This document shows, piece by piece, positions 19,839-27,855 of a DNA stretch of 64,000 bases. The DNA is taken from NCBI RefSeq assembly GCF_965218915.1, contig NZ_OZ244708.1:682001-746000 (forward strand), read 5' to 3'. Both the position numbers and the translations under genes were made by a program. The DNA is from Novosphingopyxis sp965218915 (GTDB lineage: Bacteria; Pseudomonadota; Alphaproteobacteria; Sphingomonadales; Sphingomonadaceae). Every line of letters begins with the position of its first letter. Within the stretch, counting starts at the first letter, position 1. The notes under the pieces are model-generated. The model saw only the letters and a program-made list of their open reading frames with translations, was not told the DNA's origin and ran no database searches.

Positions 19839-20374
19839 GCCGCGATCATCGCGAAGAAGGTGGTGTTGTCGGCGCTGTCCTGGACATCGCGCGCCAGCAT
19901 GGTGAGCCCGTGGATTTCCGCGGCGCGCGCCGAGGCCAGCACGGCGATGGCCGGATCGCCCATCTCCGCCAATCGGTGCGCCGCGATCGCGGTGTTGCGC
20001 GATTCCTCCGCCTGGAAGCCGTGCAGGGCGATGAAACATCGACATTCGCGGATCGCCATCGGGTGGCTGCGCACCAGGCGGATGGCGTCGAGCGTCGATC
20101 CGGGCAGGCCCAGGCAGTGCATGGCCACCGGCAGCGGATGGTGTGACAAGATGCGGACCTTCTTGCCCGCCAGCATTTCCAGCGCGCCCGGGACAAGCCC
20201 GGCATTGCTGTTTTCGACCGGCACCATGCCGCGCGCGAACCGCCCGGCGGCAACCGCGTCGGCGACCAGTTCGAAGCTTTCGTGCGGCACCGGCTCCCAG
20301 CCCGGTAGCGCGCTCAGACACGCCATTTCGCCGAATGCGCCGGGCTCGCCCTGATAGGCGACCTTGCTGGTCAT
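19832..20374 (-). CDS. pheA: Short prephenate dehydratase (catalytic domain only)
   Basis: A 180-residue protein, MTSKVAYQGEPGAFGEMACL..., homologous to the prephenate dehydratase domain that makes phenylpyruvate in phenylalanine synthesis. Recognisable parts are YQGEPGAF, MVPVENSNAG and RSHPMAIREC. Two things are odd. The ACT domain that binds Phe for feedback control is absent. The conserved TRF near the C-terminus, whose Thr is catalytic, reads TFF here (SADNTTFFAM), so the Thr is kept but the Arg is lost. It starts 11 bases after the chorismate mutase gene and is almost certainly co-transcribed with it behind the Phe/Tyr leader peptide. Confidence 0.85.
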   Translation of the reverse strand: MTSKVAYQGEPGAFGEMACLSALPGWEPVPHESFELVADAVAAGRFARGMVPVENSNAGLVPGALEMLAGKKVRILSHHPLPVAMHCLGLPGSTLDAIRLVRSHPMAIRECRCFIALHGFQAEESRNTAIAAHRLAEMGDPAIAVLASARAAEIHGLTMLARDVQDSADNTTFFAMIAAQ

Positions 20375-20385
20375 GGCGGCGGCTT

Positions 20386-21111
20386 TCAGGCGGCGTCGGA
20401 GAGGGATTGAACCGCGCTGAGATCGGTCAGGCACAGGCGCCATTCGCCGGCGCTCGCCAGCGGACAGATCGGCTCGCCCTTGACCACGCGTGCGAGCAGT
20501 TCGTCCGCGCCGACCACGCAATAGCGGCGGTCCTCGGGCACGTGGCTGCCGTGGAGCCGCCCCACGACCACCGCGGTCACCCAGCCGCCTTCCTCGCGCA
20601 GCGCGTCGAAGATGACGAGGTCGGGATCGCTGGCCAGCGCAATCCACCAGTCGGCCTTCGGGTTGAGTTCGATGATCGCAATGGTTTCGCGCGTGCGGGC
20701 GCGCTCCAGCGCGGCCTCGGGCCTGGCCACTTCGACCATCGGTGCAACGGTGCCGAAGCGGCGGCGCGCCTGATCGGCGACATGCATGCGGCGTTCGTCG
20801 GCGCACAGCGCCAGCTCGGTACTGCGCTGCGACTGGAGGTTGAGGCTCATCAGCTCGCGCCAGATCGCCGATACGCTGGCGTCCGGAATAGCGCGCGTGT
20901 TGCCGCTGAGCCGTTCGATCAGCTCGCGTTCGCGCCGCGGCCGGATCATGAGATGCCGGTCGTCCTCGGCGGTCTTGGCGGCGGCGATCGACTTCGACAG
21001 CGCCAGGCGCTTCTCGACGAGATCGAGCAGGGCGTCGTCGAGCGCGTCGATTTCCTCGCGCAGTTTCTCGATTGGACGCGGAGCGGCGGATTTGGAAATT
21101 TTGTCGGTCAT
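20386..21111 (-). CDS. Chorismate mutase (AroQ type) with a C-terminal extension
   Basis: About 241 residues from MTDKISKSAAPRPIEKLREE. Residues about 14-95 form the AroQ helical domain with the usual active-site elements (LREEIDALDDALLDLVEKR, RPRRERELIERL, IWRELMSLNLQSQR). Chorismate mutase converts chorismate to prephenate, the substrate of the next gene. The C-terminal 145 residues are not part of AroQ; they contain ACT-like or PDT-neighbouring features (VEVARPEAALERARTRETIAI...VVVGRLHGSHVPEDRRY) and may be a regulatory domain. That would explain why the adjacent dehydratase lacks one. Starts upstream of 21111 lack similarity. Confidence 0.85.
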   Translation of the reverse strand: MTDKISKSAAPRPIEKLREEIDALDDALLDLVEKRLALSKSIAAAKTAEDDRHLMIRPRRERELIERLSGNTRAIPDASVSAIWRELMSLNLQSQRSTELALCADERRMHVADQARRRFGTVAPMVEVARPEAALERARTRETIAIIELNPKADWWIALASDPDLVIFDALREEGGWVTAVVVGRLHGSHVPEDRRYCVVGADELLARVVKGEPICPLASAGEWRLCLTDLSAVQSLSDAA

Positions 21112-21202
21112 GAAAGATCTCTCGGATTCGTCGCGGCATGGAGCGCCGCTGTCAGCAGGATGCGCCCGGCTGGGCGGGCGCCGCAATCGGGGCCGATACG
21201 CC
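21112..21202 (-). promoter_or_regulatory. Putative attenuator between leader peptide and chorismate mutase
   Basis: The 91-base spacer has several hairpins on the minus strand: GCGCCCG-CCCAGC-CGGGCGC (perfect 7-base stem), GCGGC-N7-GCCGC close to the start of the next gene, and TACGC-N8-GCGTA around the leader stop codon. There is no U-run after the strong stem, so it is not a classical Rho-independent terminator; pausing, Rho-dependent or translation-based control are alternatives. Confidence 0.5.
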
Positions 21203-21295
21203 TCAGTAAGCGTACCGGCTGCCAAACGAGCCGAGATAATAGAAGAAGCGCGCCCCGGCCGAGGTGGGAAGATCGATGTCCCGTCCATTGGTCAT
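21203..21295 (-). CDS. Phe/Tyr-rich leader peptide of the chorismate mutase-prephenate dehydratase operon
   Basis: A 30-codon frame starting at the ATG at 21295 with AAGGAG 9-10 bases upstream. It ends in ARFFYYLGSFGSRYAY and a TGA: three Phe and four Tyr in the last 14 codons, two pairs adjacent. It lies 91 bases upstream of the aromatic amino-acid genes on the same strand. This is what a leader peptide for ribosome-mediated attenuation looks like: when Phe-tRNA or Tyr-tRNA is scarce the ribosome stalls at these codons and changes the folding of the downstream RNA. A -35-like TTGACT is at 21359-21364 with no good -10. I infer the role; coding status rests on the ribosome site and residue content. 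Confidence 0.65.
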   Translation of the reverse strand: MTNGRDIDLPTSAGARFFYYLGSFGSRYAY

Positions 21296-21479
21296 GACTA
21301 TAAGCTCCTTCACGCGCGTCATTGCGCGTTGCGCCGAGGTGACAGCGCGCGAGCGATAAGTCAACCATGCGCGTGCGGCATCATGGAAGACATAAAATTG
21401 CGTCCGCCCGCTGTGGGACGCAAGCGGCAGCGATAAACACAGAGGTTGCCTGCCCGTGCGAAAACAGGGGGATAAGGGA

Positions 21480-21646
21480 CGCTTTTCTCCCCGCCCCTCC
21501 AGGGGAGGGGCCGGGGGTGGGGACTGTCGATGAAGCGCCACGTTTCGGGAGAGCCCCCACCCCTAAACCCTCCCCTGAAAGGGAGGGGGACGGCATGGCG
21601 CTGCAACTGCTGCCCTCCTCTCCAGGCGGGAGAGGGGGTTTTACAT
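21480..21646. repeat. GC-rich inverted-repeat cluster between the aldehyde dehydrogenase gene and the leader peptide
   Basis: Three related G/C stems lie in about 160 bases: CCGCCCCTCCAGGGGAGGGG (21498-21513 area), CCCTCCCCTGAAAGGGAGGG, and CCTCTCCAGGCGGGAGAGG at 21616-21636. They resemble the element at about 6797-6840. They are typical dispersed repeats of this kind of genome and encode nothing. Confidence 0.55.
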
Positions 21647-21647
21647 T

Positions 21648-23066
21648 TCAGGCGCCGACGAGCGTCTTCACCTCCATGAAGTCGCGCAGGCCGTAGGCGC
21701 CATATTCGCGGCCGTTGCCGGATTGCTTGTAGCCGCCGAACGGCGCGTTGCCGTCCGGGCCCCAGCCGTTGACCGTCACCAGCCCGGCGCGCAGTCGCGC
21801 CGCCACGGGCCGGGCCTGTTCGGGATCGCCGGAGATCGTCGCGGACAAACCATAGGCGGTGTCGTTGGCGAGGCGCACCGCCTCGTCGCCGTCGGAATAG
21901 GTGGTCACCGTCGCGACCGGGCCAAAGGTCTCTTCCTTGAAGATACGCATCTCGGGCGTCACGTCGCCGAACGCGGTCGGACGGACATAATAGCCGCGGT
22001 TGACGCCCTCGGGCAGGCCCGGGCCGCCCGCGAGCAAGGTTGCGCCCTCGTCGATCGCGCTTTCGATCAGCTCCTGGATCTTGTCGTACTGCGCCCGGTT
22101 GACGACGGGGCCGAGATGCATGCCCTCGTCCGACGGATCGCCGACCTGGACCTGGCCGAACAGGGCCTTCACGAACGCTTCGGTCTCCGCTTTCTGGCTG
22201 TCGTGCACCAGAATGCGCGTCGGCGCGATGCAGCTCTGCCCGCTATTGGCGAGGATGCCCTGCAGCGTCGGGGGTAGCACCTCGTCGAGCTTGGCGCCCT
22301 CGAGCACCAAATTCGGCGCCTTACCGCCCAGCTCCTGGTGGACGCGCTTGACCGTGGGCGCGGCGGCGGTGGCGACCGCAATGCCGGCGCGGGTCGACCC
22401 CGTGAAGCTCACCATGTCGATATCGGGATGCGCAGCGATCGCCTCGCCGACGCCCGGGCCGTCGCCTTGCACCAGGTTGAACACGCCCGCGGGCACGCCA
22501 GCGGCCGCCATGATCTCGGCCAGGATCACCGCGTTGGACGGGCATTCCTCGGAGGGTTTGAGCACCATGGTGTTGCCCGCCGCGATGCACGGCGCGACCT
22601 TGGCGGCGATCTGGTTGACCGGCCAGTTCCACGGCGTGATCAGCCCGACGACGCCGATCGCCTCGTGCAGCACGCGGGTCTTGCCGACCCGTTCCTCGAA
22701 GGCGAAATCCTTCAGCGCCTTGGCGGCGGACAGGAAATGACCGAGCCCGGCCGGCGCCTGCGCGGCGGCGCTGAAGCTGATCGGCGCGCCCATTTCCTCG
22801 CTGATCGCGGTGGCCATGTCGCCCATGCGGTTCTTGTACTCGTCGGCGATGCGCTGGAGCAGCGCGAGCCGCTCCTCCACGCCGGTCTGCGAAAAGCTCT
22901 CGAACGCCAGCCTCGCCGCTTTCACGGCCTTGTCGACATCGGCCCTGGTGCCCAGCGTGATGGCGCTCGCGGCTTCCTCGGTCGCCGGGTTGATCACCGC
23001 GTGGCGCTGGCCGCCTTCGCTTGTCACCCATTGGCCGTCGATAAACTGTTTCAGATGTTCGCGCAT
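21648..23066 (-). CDS. NAD(P)-dependent aldehyde dehydrogenase family protein
   Basis: A 472-residue enzyme starting MREHLKQFIDGQWVTSEGG. It oxidises an aldehyde to a carboxylate; the substrate is not evident. Family motifs are complete: ITPWNWPVNQIAAKVAPCIA (cofactor-binding region), FTGSTRAGIAVA, the catalytic Glu in HQELGGKAPNLV and the catalytic Cys in NSGQSCIAPTRIL, plus KEETFGPVATV near the C-terminus. The longer open frame upstream of 23066 is not conserved. It stands alone, with the leader/aromatic unit downstream after a repeat cluster. Confidence 0.9.
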   Translation of the reverse strand: MREHLKQFIDGQWVTSEGGQRHAVINPATEEAASAITLGTRADVDKAVKAARLAFESFSQTGVEERLALLQRIADEYKNRMGDMATAISEEMGAPISFSAAAQAPAGLGHFLSAAKALKDFAFEERVGKTRVLHEAIGVVGLITPWNWPVNQIAAKVAPCIAAGNTMVLKPSEECPSNAVILAEIMAAAGVPAGVFNLVQGDGPGVGEAIAAHPDIDMVSFTGSTRAGIAVATAAAPTVKRVHQELGGKAPNLVLEGAKLDEVLPPTLQGILANSGQSCIAPTRILVHDSQKAETEAFVKALFGQVQVGDPSDEGMHLGPVVNRAQYDKIQELIESAIDEGATLLAGGPGLPEGVNRGYYVRPTAFGDVTPEMRIFKEETFGPVATVTTYSDGDEAVRLANDTAYGLSATISGDPEQARPVAARLRAGLVTVNGWGPDGNAPFGGYKQSGNGREYGAYGLRDFMEVKTLVGA

Positions 23067-23731
23067 CGCTGTTCCTTCGGTGAATCCAGGCCTTTCATAT
23101 GCGCGGTATGGCGATTTAAACAATGGCCGCCGCAAATGATGATCCGAGCGGGCCGATGGCGCGCATGCGCCGGATGCGGCTTGCAGAACGGGATGCCTCC
23201 CGCGCTCCCGCAACTGGTGCCGGCCGACATTGCCAGCCATTCCCCCGGCTCCGCATCGTCTTGGAGCTATTTCCTTGGCGGGGGAATTATCGCCTTTCCT
23301 ACGCATCCATATTCATGATATGTTCCTTGCTCGCCGATTATGGAGACCGATGATGGATTCGCCTGCTTTTCGCATCTTTGCCGCTCCCTCGCATTATTTC
23401 CGGTGGCAGGCGTGGAATGTCGGACCGGTTCGTGCGGGAAGCGAGAAGGGGGGGACGTATCGCGCCCTTTGTGACCTTCCGCTCGCAACAACGCGCTTTC
23501 GTTCGCGCAAGGCCTTTGCCCGAACGGTTGGTCCGGCTCGGCTGCACGGATCGGGTCCGGAGCTCGCAACGACGAATTCTTTTGCCATGACGGCACGTGA
23601 AAGGGGGCGCGAATTCAAAGACCGACCCACCGGGGAGCGCTGCCTGGTGGAACCCCGAGCGTTCCCGTGCGCTCGCTTCATGGTGGCGGCGTATCCTCAG
23701 AAACGGTGCGCCGTGATACAGGAGGAAGCCC
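23067..23731. other. Intergenic region without a supported gene
   Basis: About 660 bases between divergent genes (aldehyde dehydrogenase and DoxX). Several frames are open on both strands but none has recognisable similarity, a good ribosome site or normal codon bias. The DoxX promoter and AGGAGG-type ribosome site (CAGGAGGAAGCC) lie at its right end. It may hold a decayed gene, but I cannot identify one. Confidence 0.4.
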
Positions 23732-24223
23732 ATGCATTTCATCAGCAAGTTCGCCGCGCTCATCGCGCGCATATTGATTTCGCCCTTGTTCATCCTCGCC
23801 GGGCTCGGCAAGTTTCGCGACATTGCGGGCACGGATACAGCCATCCAGGCGGCGGGTCTGCCCGCGGGTTTGGCGGTTCCTACCGCCACGTTTGAAATCG
23901 TCGTGGGACTTTTGCTTCTGCTGGGACTTTTCACCAGATTGAGCGCTATTCTGCTGGCGGGATTTTGCGTCGTCACGGCTTTGTTCTTCCATCACAATTT
24001 TCCCGATCAAGCGCCGGAATTCCTGAAGAACCTCGCCATCGCCGGCGGCCTGATCATGATCTTCTCCTACGGAAACGTCAGTCACGGGCTCGACCGGATG
24101 CGCGGCAAGCGCGATCGCGAACGCGATCTGCACGAGGCCGAGCTGGAGGAGCATCGCGAGCGCGAGGCGGCACGCAAGCGCGGCGATTTCGATGTCGCGA
24201 CGCGGCCTGATAACCGGATATGA
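23732..24223 (+). CDS. DoxX family membrane protein
   Basis: A 163-residue inner-membrane protein with four predicted helices within residues 8-125 (RILISPLFILAGLGKF, TFEIVVGLLLLLGLF, AILLAGFCVVTALFF, IAGGLIMIFSYG). These match the DoxX family, including the conserved LAGLGKF after the first helix. The remaining 40 residues are a highly charged cytoplasmic tail (RGKRDRERDLHEAELEEHRE), longer than usual. DoxX relatives are loosely tied to thiol or quinone redox; the function here is unknown. A GGAGG site precedes the ATG. The next gene starts in its stop codon (ATGA), so they form an operon. Confidence 0.88.
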   Translation: MHFISKFAALIARILISPLFILAGLGKFRDIAGTDTAIQAAGLPAGLAVPTATFEIVVGLLLLLGLFTRLSAILLAGFCVVTALFFHHNFPDQAPEFLKNLAIAGGLIMIFSYGNVSHGLDRMRGKRDRERDLHEAELEEHREREAARKRGDFDVATRPDNRI

Positions 24224-25389
24224 GCGAACGTGAATTCGATATCGTGGTTTATGGGGCGAGCGGTTTTACCGGCCGGCTCGTCGCCGAATATCTGGTGCAG
24301 GCGCATGGCGCGAGCGATTTGAAATGGGCGATGGCGGGCCGCAGCCTGTCCAGGCTAGAGGCGGTCAGGGACGCAATCGGCGCGCCCGCCGACACGGTGC
24401 TTATCACCGCCGATGCCGCCGATCCCGCATCGCTCGGGGCGATGTGCAAGCGGACCAGCGTCGTGATCACCACCGTCGGCCCCTATCAGCTTTACGGGAA
24501 TGAGCTGGTTGCGGCCTGCGCGGCGACAGGCACCGATTATTGCGATCTGTGCGGTGAGCCCGCCTGGATGCGCGAGCAGATCGACCTCCACGGCGCTGCC
24601 GCGGCAAGATCGGGCGCGCGGATCGTCTTTTCCTGCGGCTTCGATTCGATTCCCTTCGATCTGGGCGTGCTGATGCTGCAGCACGATGCGCGGGCCGCGC
24701 ATGGCGCGCCCGCACCGCGCGTGAAGGGCCGGGTGCGTGCGATGGAGGGCGGCTTTTCCGGCGGCACCGCGGCGAGCATGAAGGCGACGATGGCGGCGGC
24801 GGCGAAAGATCCGAAAGTGATCAAGCGGCTCACCGATCCTTTCTCGCTCACGCCCGGTTTCGACGGGCCGGACCAGCCCGCGGGGCTGCTACCGCATATC
24901 GACGATGCGCTCGACAGCTGGGTCGCGCCGTTCATCATGGCGGCGATCAACACCAAGAACGTGCACCGTACCAACCAGCTGCTCGGCCATCCCTATGGCG
25001 AGGATTTTCGCTACGACGAAATGGTGGTCACCAGCCCCGGCGAGATGGGCAGGCAGGCCGCCGAGATGATGGCCAAGGTCAACCCGTTGGCGGGCGACAA
25101 AGGCCCCAGGCCCGGCGAGGGGCCGAGCAAGCAGGAGCGCGACGACGGATACTATGATCTGCTGTTCATCGGCGAATATCCGGACGGCCGCTCGCTGCGC
25201 TACGGCGTGAAGGGGGACCGCGATCCCGGCTATGGCTCGACCAGCCGGATGATCGCCGAGACCGCGATCCTGCTGTCCGAGCGGCCGCAGGACGGTGATG
25301 GCGGCGTGTGGACGCCGGGCGCGCTGCTCGGCCAAGCGCTGGCCGAGCGTCTTCAACAGCGCGCGGGTCTGACCTTCGCGGCGGAATGA
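24220..25389 (+). CDS. Saccharopine dehydrogenase-like (trans-acting enoyl reductase type) protein
   Basis: A 389-residue soluble NAD(P)-binding protein. The Rossmann motif is at the N-terminus (IVVYGASGFTGRLVAEYL), followed by VVITTVGPYQLYGNELVAACA and TDYCDLCGEPAWMR, both highly conserved in the saccharopine dehydrogenase-like family that includes mycobacterial trans-acting enoyl reductases and eukaryotic SCCPDH. The reaction is unknown. Coupled to the DoxX gene by a 4-base overlap; this pair may act together at the membrane. Confidence 0.85.
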   Translation: MSEREFDIVVYGASGFTGRLVAEYLVQAHGASDLKWAMAGRSLSRLEAVRDAIGAPADTVLITADAADPASLGAMCKRTSVVITTVGPYQLYGNELVAACAATGTDYCDLCGEPAWMREQIDLHGAAAARSGARIVFSCGFDSIPFDLGVLMLQHDARAAHGAPAPRVKGRVRAMEGGFSGGTAASMKATMAAAAKDPKVIKRLTDPFSLTPGFDGPDQPAGLLPHIDDALDSWVAPFIMAAINTKNVHRTNQLLGHPYGEDFRYDEMVVTSPGEMGRQAAEMMAKVNPLAGDKGPRPGEGPSKQERDDGYYDLLFIGEYPDGRSLRYGVKGDRDPGYGSTSRMIAETAILLSERPQDGDGGVWTPGALLGQALAERLQQRAGLTFAAE

Positions 25390-25484
25390 CCGGTCAATCC
25401 CGGGTTCAGCGGCCCCTGGTTACGGTGGCCTCTTGTCGCCATGCTCTTGTTAAAGCGGCCCCGAACAACGATTTGAACTGATCC

Positions 25485-26264
25485 ATGGTCCTGAAACTTC
25501 TCAAGCGAAAAGCCGCTAGGTCCGCGCGCGGATCGGTACCGTCCATCCCGGAAGGGCGGCGGGTTTATGCCATCGGCGACATCCACGGATGCGCCGACCT
25601 GTTCGATGCGTTGCTTGCGCGGATCGAGGAGGATGTCGCCGCGCGCAGGCCCGCCGAAATCACGCTCGTCCTGCTCGGCGATCTGGTCGATCGGGGACCG
25701 GACTCCCGGGCGGTGATCGAGCGGGCGATGCAGCTGGAGGCGTCGGGCGGCGACGTGCGCTTTCTCGCGGGCAATCACGAGGAGGTGTTTCTCGAGGCGG
25801 TGACCAGGCCGTCGCGCGAGACGTCCCGGTTCTTCTATCGCATCGGCGGGCGCGAGACGGTGCTGAGCTACGGGCTGAGCGAGCGGGAGATGATCGATAT
25901 CGATCATGGCGCGCTCGCTGCGCGGCTGCCGGGCATGGTGCCGCCGGAACATGTGGCGTTCCTGCAGCGCTTCGAGGATCAGATCGAGATCGGTGACTAT
26001 CTGTTCGTCCATGCCGGGGTGAAGCCGAACGTGCCGCTGGATCAGCAGAAGCAGCGCCATCTGCGCTGGATCCGCGAGGAGTTTCTCGATCACGAGGGCG
26101 ATCTCGGCAAGATCGTCGTGCACGGGCACACCGTGAGCGAAGCGGTCGAGCAGCGCGGTCACCGCATCGGCATCGACACCGGTGCCTGGGCGAGCGGCGT
26201 GCTCACCGCGGTCGCGCTGGAGGGCCGCGAACGCTGGTTCATCGATACCGCCGAGAGCGTGTGA
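25485..26264 (+). CDS. PPP-family serine/threonine phosphatase-like metallophosphoesterase
   Basis: A 259-residue protein with the three metal-binding signatures of phosphoprotein phosphatases: GDIHG (YAIGDIHGCADLF), GDLVDRG (LLGDLVDRGPDS) and GNHE (LAGNHEEVFLE), then HAG and HGHT motifs towards the end (FVHAGVKPNV, VVHGHTVSE). All are intact, so an active dinuclear metal phosphatase of the bacterial PrpA/diadenosine-tetraphosphatase-like group is likely. Substrate unknown. It converges on ctrA with a shared terminator between them. Confidence 0.9.
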   Translation: MVLKLLKRKAARSARGSVPSIPEGRRVYAIGDIHGCADLFDALLARIEEDVAARRPAEITLVLLGDLVDRGPDSRAVIERAMQLEASGGDVRFLAGNHEEVFLEAVTRPSRETSRFFYRIGGRETVLSYGLSEREMIDIDHGALAARLPGMVPPEHVAFLQRFEDQIEIGDYLFVHAGVKPNVPLDQQKQRHLRWIREEFLDHEGDLGKIVVHGHTVSEAVEQRGHRIGIDTGAWASGVLTAVALEGRERWFIDTAESV

Positions 26265-26277
26265 ACCTGTCCCGGAC

Positions 26278-26308
26278 GTAAAAAGGCGGCGCTTCGGCGC
26301 CGCCTTTC
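26278..26308. terminator. Bidirectional terminator between the phosphatase gene and ctrA
   Basis: AAAAAGGCGGCGC-TTCG-GCGCCGCCTTTC: a perfect GC stem with a stable TTCG tetraloop, A-run on one side and T-run on the other, between two convergent genes. Confidence 0.9.
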
Positions 26309-26338
26309 AGGGGTGGTATGAAGCGATTTGCAGGCAGA

Positions 26339-27046
26339 TCAGGCGGCGCGGGAGCGCTCCTTGCCGTCCTCGTCGATATCGCGCAGCACATAGCCGCGGC
26401 CCCAGACGGTCTCGATATAGTTCTCGCCCTCGCAGGCCAGGCTCAGCTTCTTGCGCAGCTTGCAGATGAACACGTCGATGATCTTGAGTTCGGGCTCGTC
26501 CATCCCGCCATAGAGGTGGTTCAGGAACATTTCCTTGGTCAGCGTGGTGCCCTTGCGAAGCGAGAGCAGCTCGAGCATCGCATATTCCTTGCCGGTCAGA
26601 TGCACGCGGTTTCCGTCCACCTCGACGGTCTTGGCATCCAGATTGACGGCCAGCTTGCCGGTGCGGATGACCGACTGCGAATGGCCCTTGGAACGGCGCA
26701 CCACGGCATGGATGCGCGCGATCAGTTCCTCGCGGTGAAAGGGTTTCGTCACGTAATCGTCGGCGCCGAAGCCGAAGCTGCGCACCTTCGAGTCCATCTC
26801 GCTGATCCCTGAAAGGATCAGCACCGGCGTCTGTACCTTGGCGACGCGCAGTTTCTTGAGCACGTCATAGCCGTGCATGTCGGGCAGGTTGAGATCGAGG
26901 CAGATGATATCGTAATCGTACAGCTTGCCCAGATCGAGGCCCTCTTCGCCGAGATCGGTCGTGTAGACGTTGAAGCCCTCGGTCGCGAGCATCATCTCGA
27001 TGGCCTTGGCGGTCGTCGGTTCGTCTTCGATCAGAAGTACACGCAT
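26339..27046 (-). CDS. ctrA: Cell-cycle master response regulator CtrA
   Basis: A 235-residue OmpR-type response regulator starting MRVLLIEDEPTTAKAIEMML. The receiver domain has the acidic pair E7-D8, phospho-acceptor D51 (CLDLNLPD), and the Thr/Ser and Lys positions in LILSGIS and VTKPFHREEL. The winged-helix DNA-binding domain ends in IETVWGRGYVLRD, and the hydrophobic C-terminal Ala pair (SRAA) fits the ClpXP degradation tag of CtrA. CtrA controls cell-cycle and polar genes in alphaproteobacteria; in sphingomonads it is usually non-essential and linked to motility and stress. The true start is the ATG at 27046. Confidence 0.95.
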   Translation of the reverse strand: MRVLLIEDEPTTAKAIEMMLATEGFNVYTTDLGEEGLDLGKLYDYDIICLDLNLPDMHGYDVLKKLRVAKVQTPVLILSGISEMDSKVRSFGFGADDYVTKPFHREELIARIHAVVRRSKGHSQSVIRTGKLAVNLDAKTVEVDGNRVHLTGKEYAMLELLSLRKGTTLTKEMFLNHLYGGMDEPELKIIDVFICKLRKKLSLACEGENYIETVWGRGYVLRDIDEDGKERSRAA

Positions 27047-27226
27047 CAGGTCGCCCCTTTTGATTCGTCCAGTCCGCACGCCCGGCTCCCAGCTGTTCCG
27101 GGCGCTTGCCGACTTCATTAACCATCCGACAAATGAATGCAAAAGGTTAATAGACCGTAAACCGGCCTGACTCCACGAGTCGCTGGCGATGATCGAGCGT
27201 CCGATCTTGGAAAAGAGCGCGCGCTT
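27047..27226 (-). promoter_or_regulatory. ctrA promoter region with two GANTC sites and inverted TTAACC half sites
   Basis: The 180 bases upstream of ctrA contain GATTC at 27062-27066 and GACTC at 27169-27173, both GANTC sites for the CcrM methylase. They also contain TTAACCAT at 27118-27125 with an inverted GGTTAA at 27145-27150, matching CtrA half sites. The same kinds of site occur in the Caulobacter ctrA promoters, where methylation and CtrA itself regulate transcription. No clean -10/-35 pair is seen. Confidence 0.5.
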
Positions 27227-27781
27227 TCAGAGTTTCGGCAGGGTTACGCCGCGCTGCCCCATATATTTGCCCGCGCGGTCGGCATAGCTGGTCTCGCAAG
27301 GCTGCTCGCCCTTGAGGAACAGGAACTGGCACGCGCCCTCATTGGCGTAGACCTTGGCCGGCAGCGGCGTGGTGTTCGAGAATTCCAGCGTGACATGGCC
27401 CTCCCAGCCGGGCTCGAGCGGCGTGACGTTGACGATGATCCCGCAGCGCGCATAGGTCGATTTACCAAGGCAGATCACCAGCACATCTCGGGGTATACGG
27501 AAATATTCGACCGTGCGGGCGAGCGCAAAGCTGTTGGGTGGGATGATGCAGCAATCGGTCTTGCGATCGACGAAGCTGTTCGAATCGAAATTCTTCGGAT
27601 CGACCACCGCGCTGTCGACATTGGTGAAGATCTTGAAATCGTCGGCAACGCGCGCATCGTAACCATAGGAACTCAGTCCGTAGCTGATGCAGTTCTCGCG
27701 CCGCTGCGCCTCGACGAACGGCTCGATCATCGCATGGTTTTGCGCCTGTTCGCGAATCCAGATGTCGGAGAGTATGCTCAT
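27227..27781 (-). CDS. dcd: dCTP deaminase
   Basis: A 184-residue trimeric enzyme that converts dCTP to dUTP, feeding thymidylate synthesis. Conserved segments include SYGLSSYGYDAR, FVDRKTDCCIIPPNSFALA, GKSTYARCGIIVNVTPLEPGW and the C-terminal YADRAGKYMGQRGVTLP with catalytic Glu in TLEFSNTTPLPAKVYANEG. Full length. Its ATG overlaps the stop of a tiny upstream frame (TAATG), and cdd lies in the same orientation 290 bases upstream, so this is a pyrimidine-salvage cluster. Confidence 0.96.
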   Translation of the reverse strand: MSILSDIWIREQAQNHAMIEPFVEAQRRENCISYGLSSYGYDARVADDFKIFTNVDSAVVDPKNFDSNSFVDRKTDCCIIPPNSFALARTVEYFRIPRDVLVICLGKSTYARCGIIVNVTPLEPGWEGHVTLEFSNTTPLPAKVYANEGACQFLFLKGEQPCETSYADRAGKYMGQRGVTLPKL

Positions 27782-27855
27782 TAGTGAAACTTGCGTTCGT
27801 CGTTTTCGGCAACGATAACGGCATCACCGGAAACGGTTTCCCGATCAGTCATCAT
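27781..27855 (-). CDS. Possible 24-residue upstream peptide coupled to dcd
   Basis: A frame of 24 codons (MMTDRETVSGDAV...KFH) begins inside the end of the upstream small gene (ATGATGACTGA) and its TAA overlaps the dcd start codon (TAATG). Such an arrangement would couple translation of dcd to the upstream gene. There is no similarity to a known protein; it may be only a coupling device or chance. Confidence 0.3.
   Translation of the reverse strand: MMTDRETVSGDAVIVAENDERKFH

Noticed and set aside
16092..20321. A 1,409-codon open frame antisense to tamB
   Set aside because: It lies opposite a well-recognised gene; the high G+C third-position bias of tamB leaves the antisense frame open. The translation is low-complexity Arg/Ala/Gly-rich with no known domain.
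23230..23895. Open frame of 221 codons overlapping the DoxX start
   Set aside because: Overlaps the well-supported DoxX gene in another frame and has no ribosome site or similarity.
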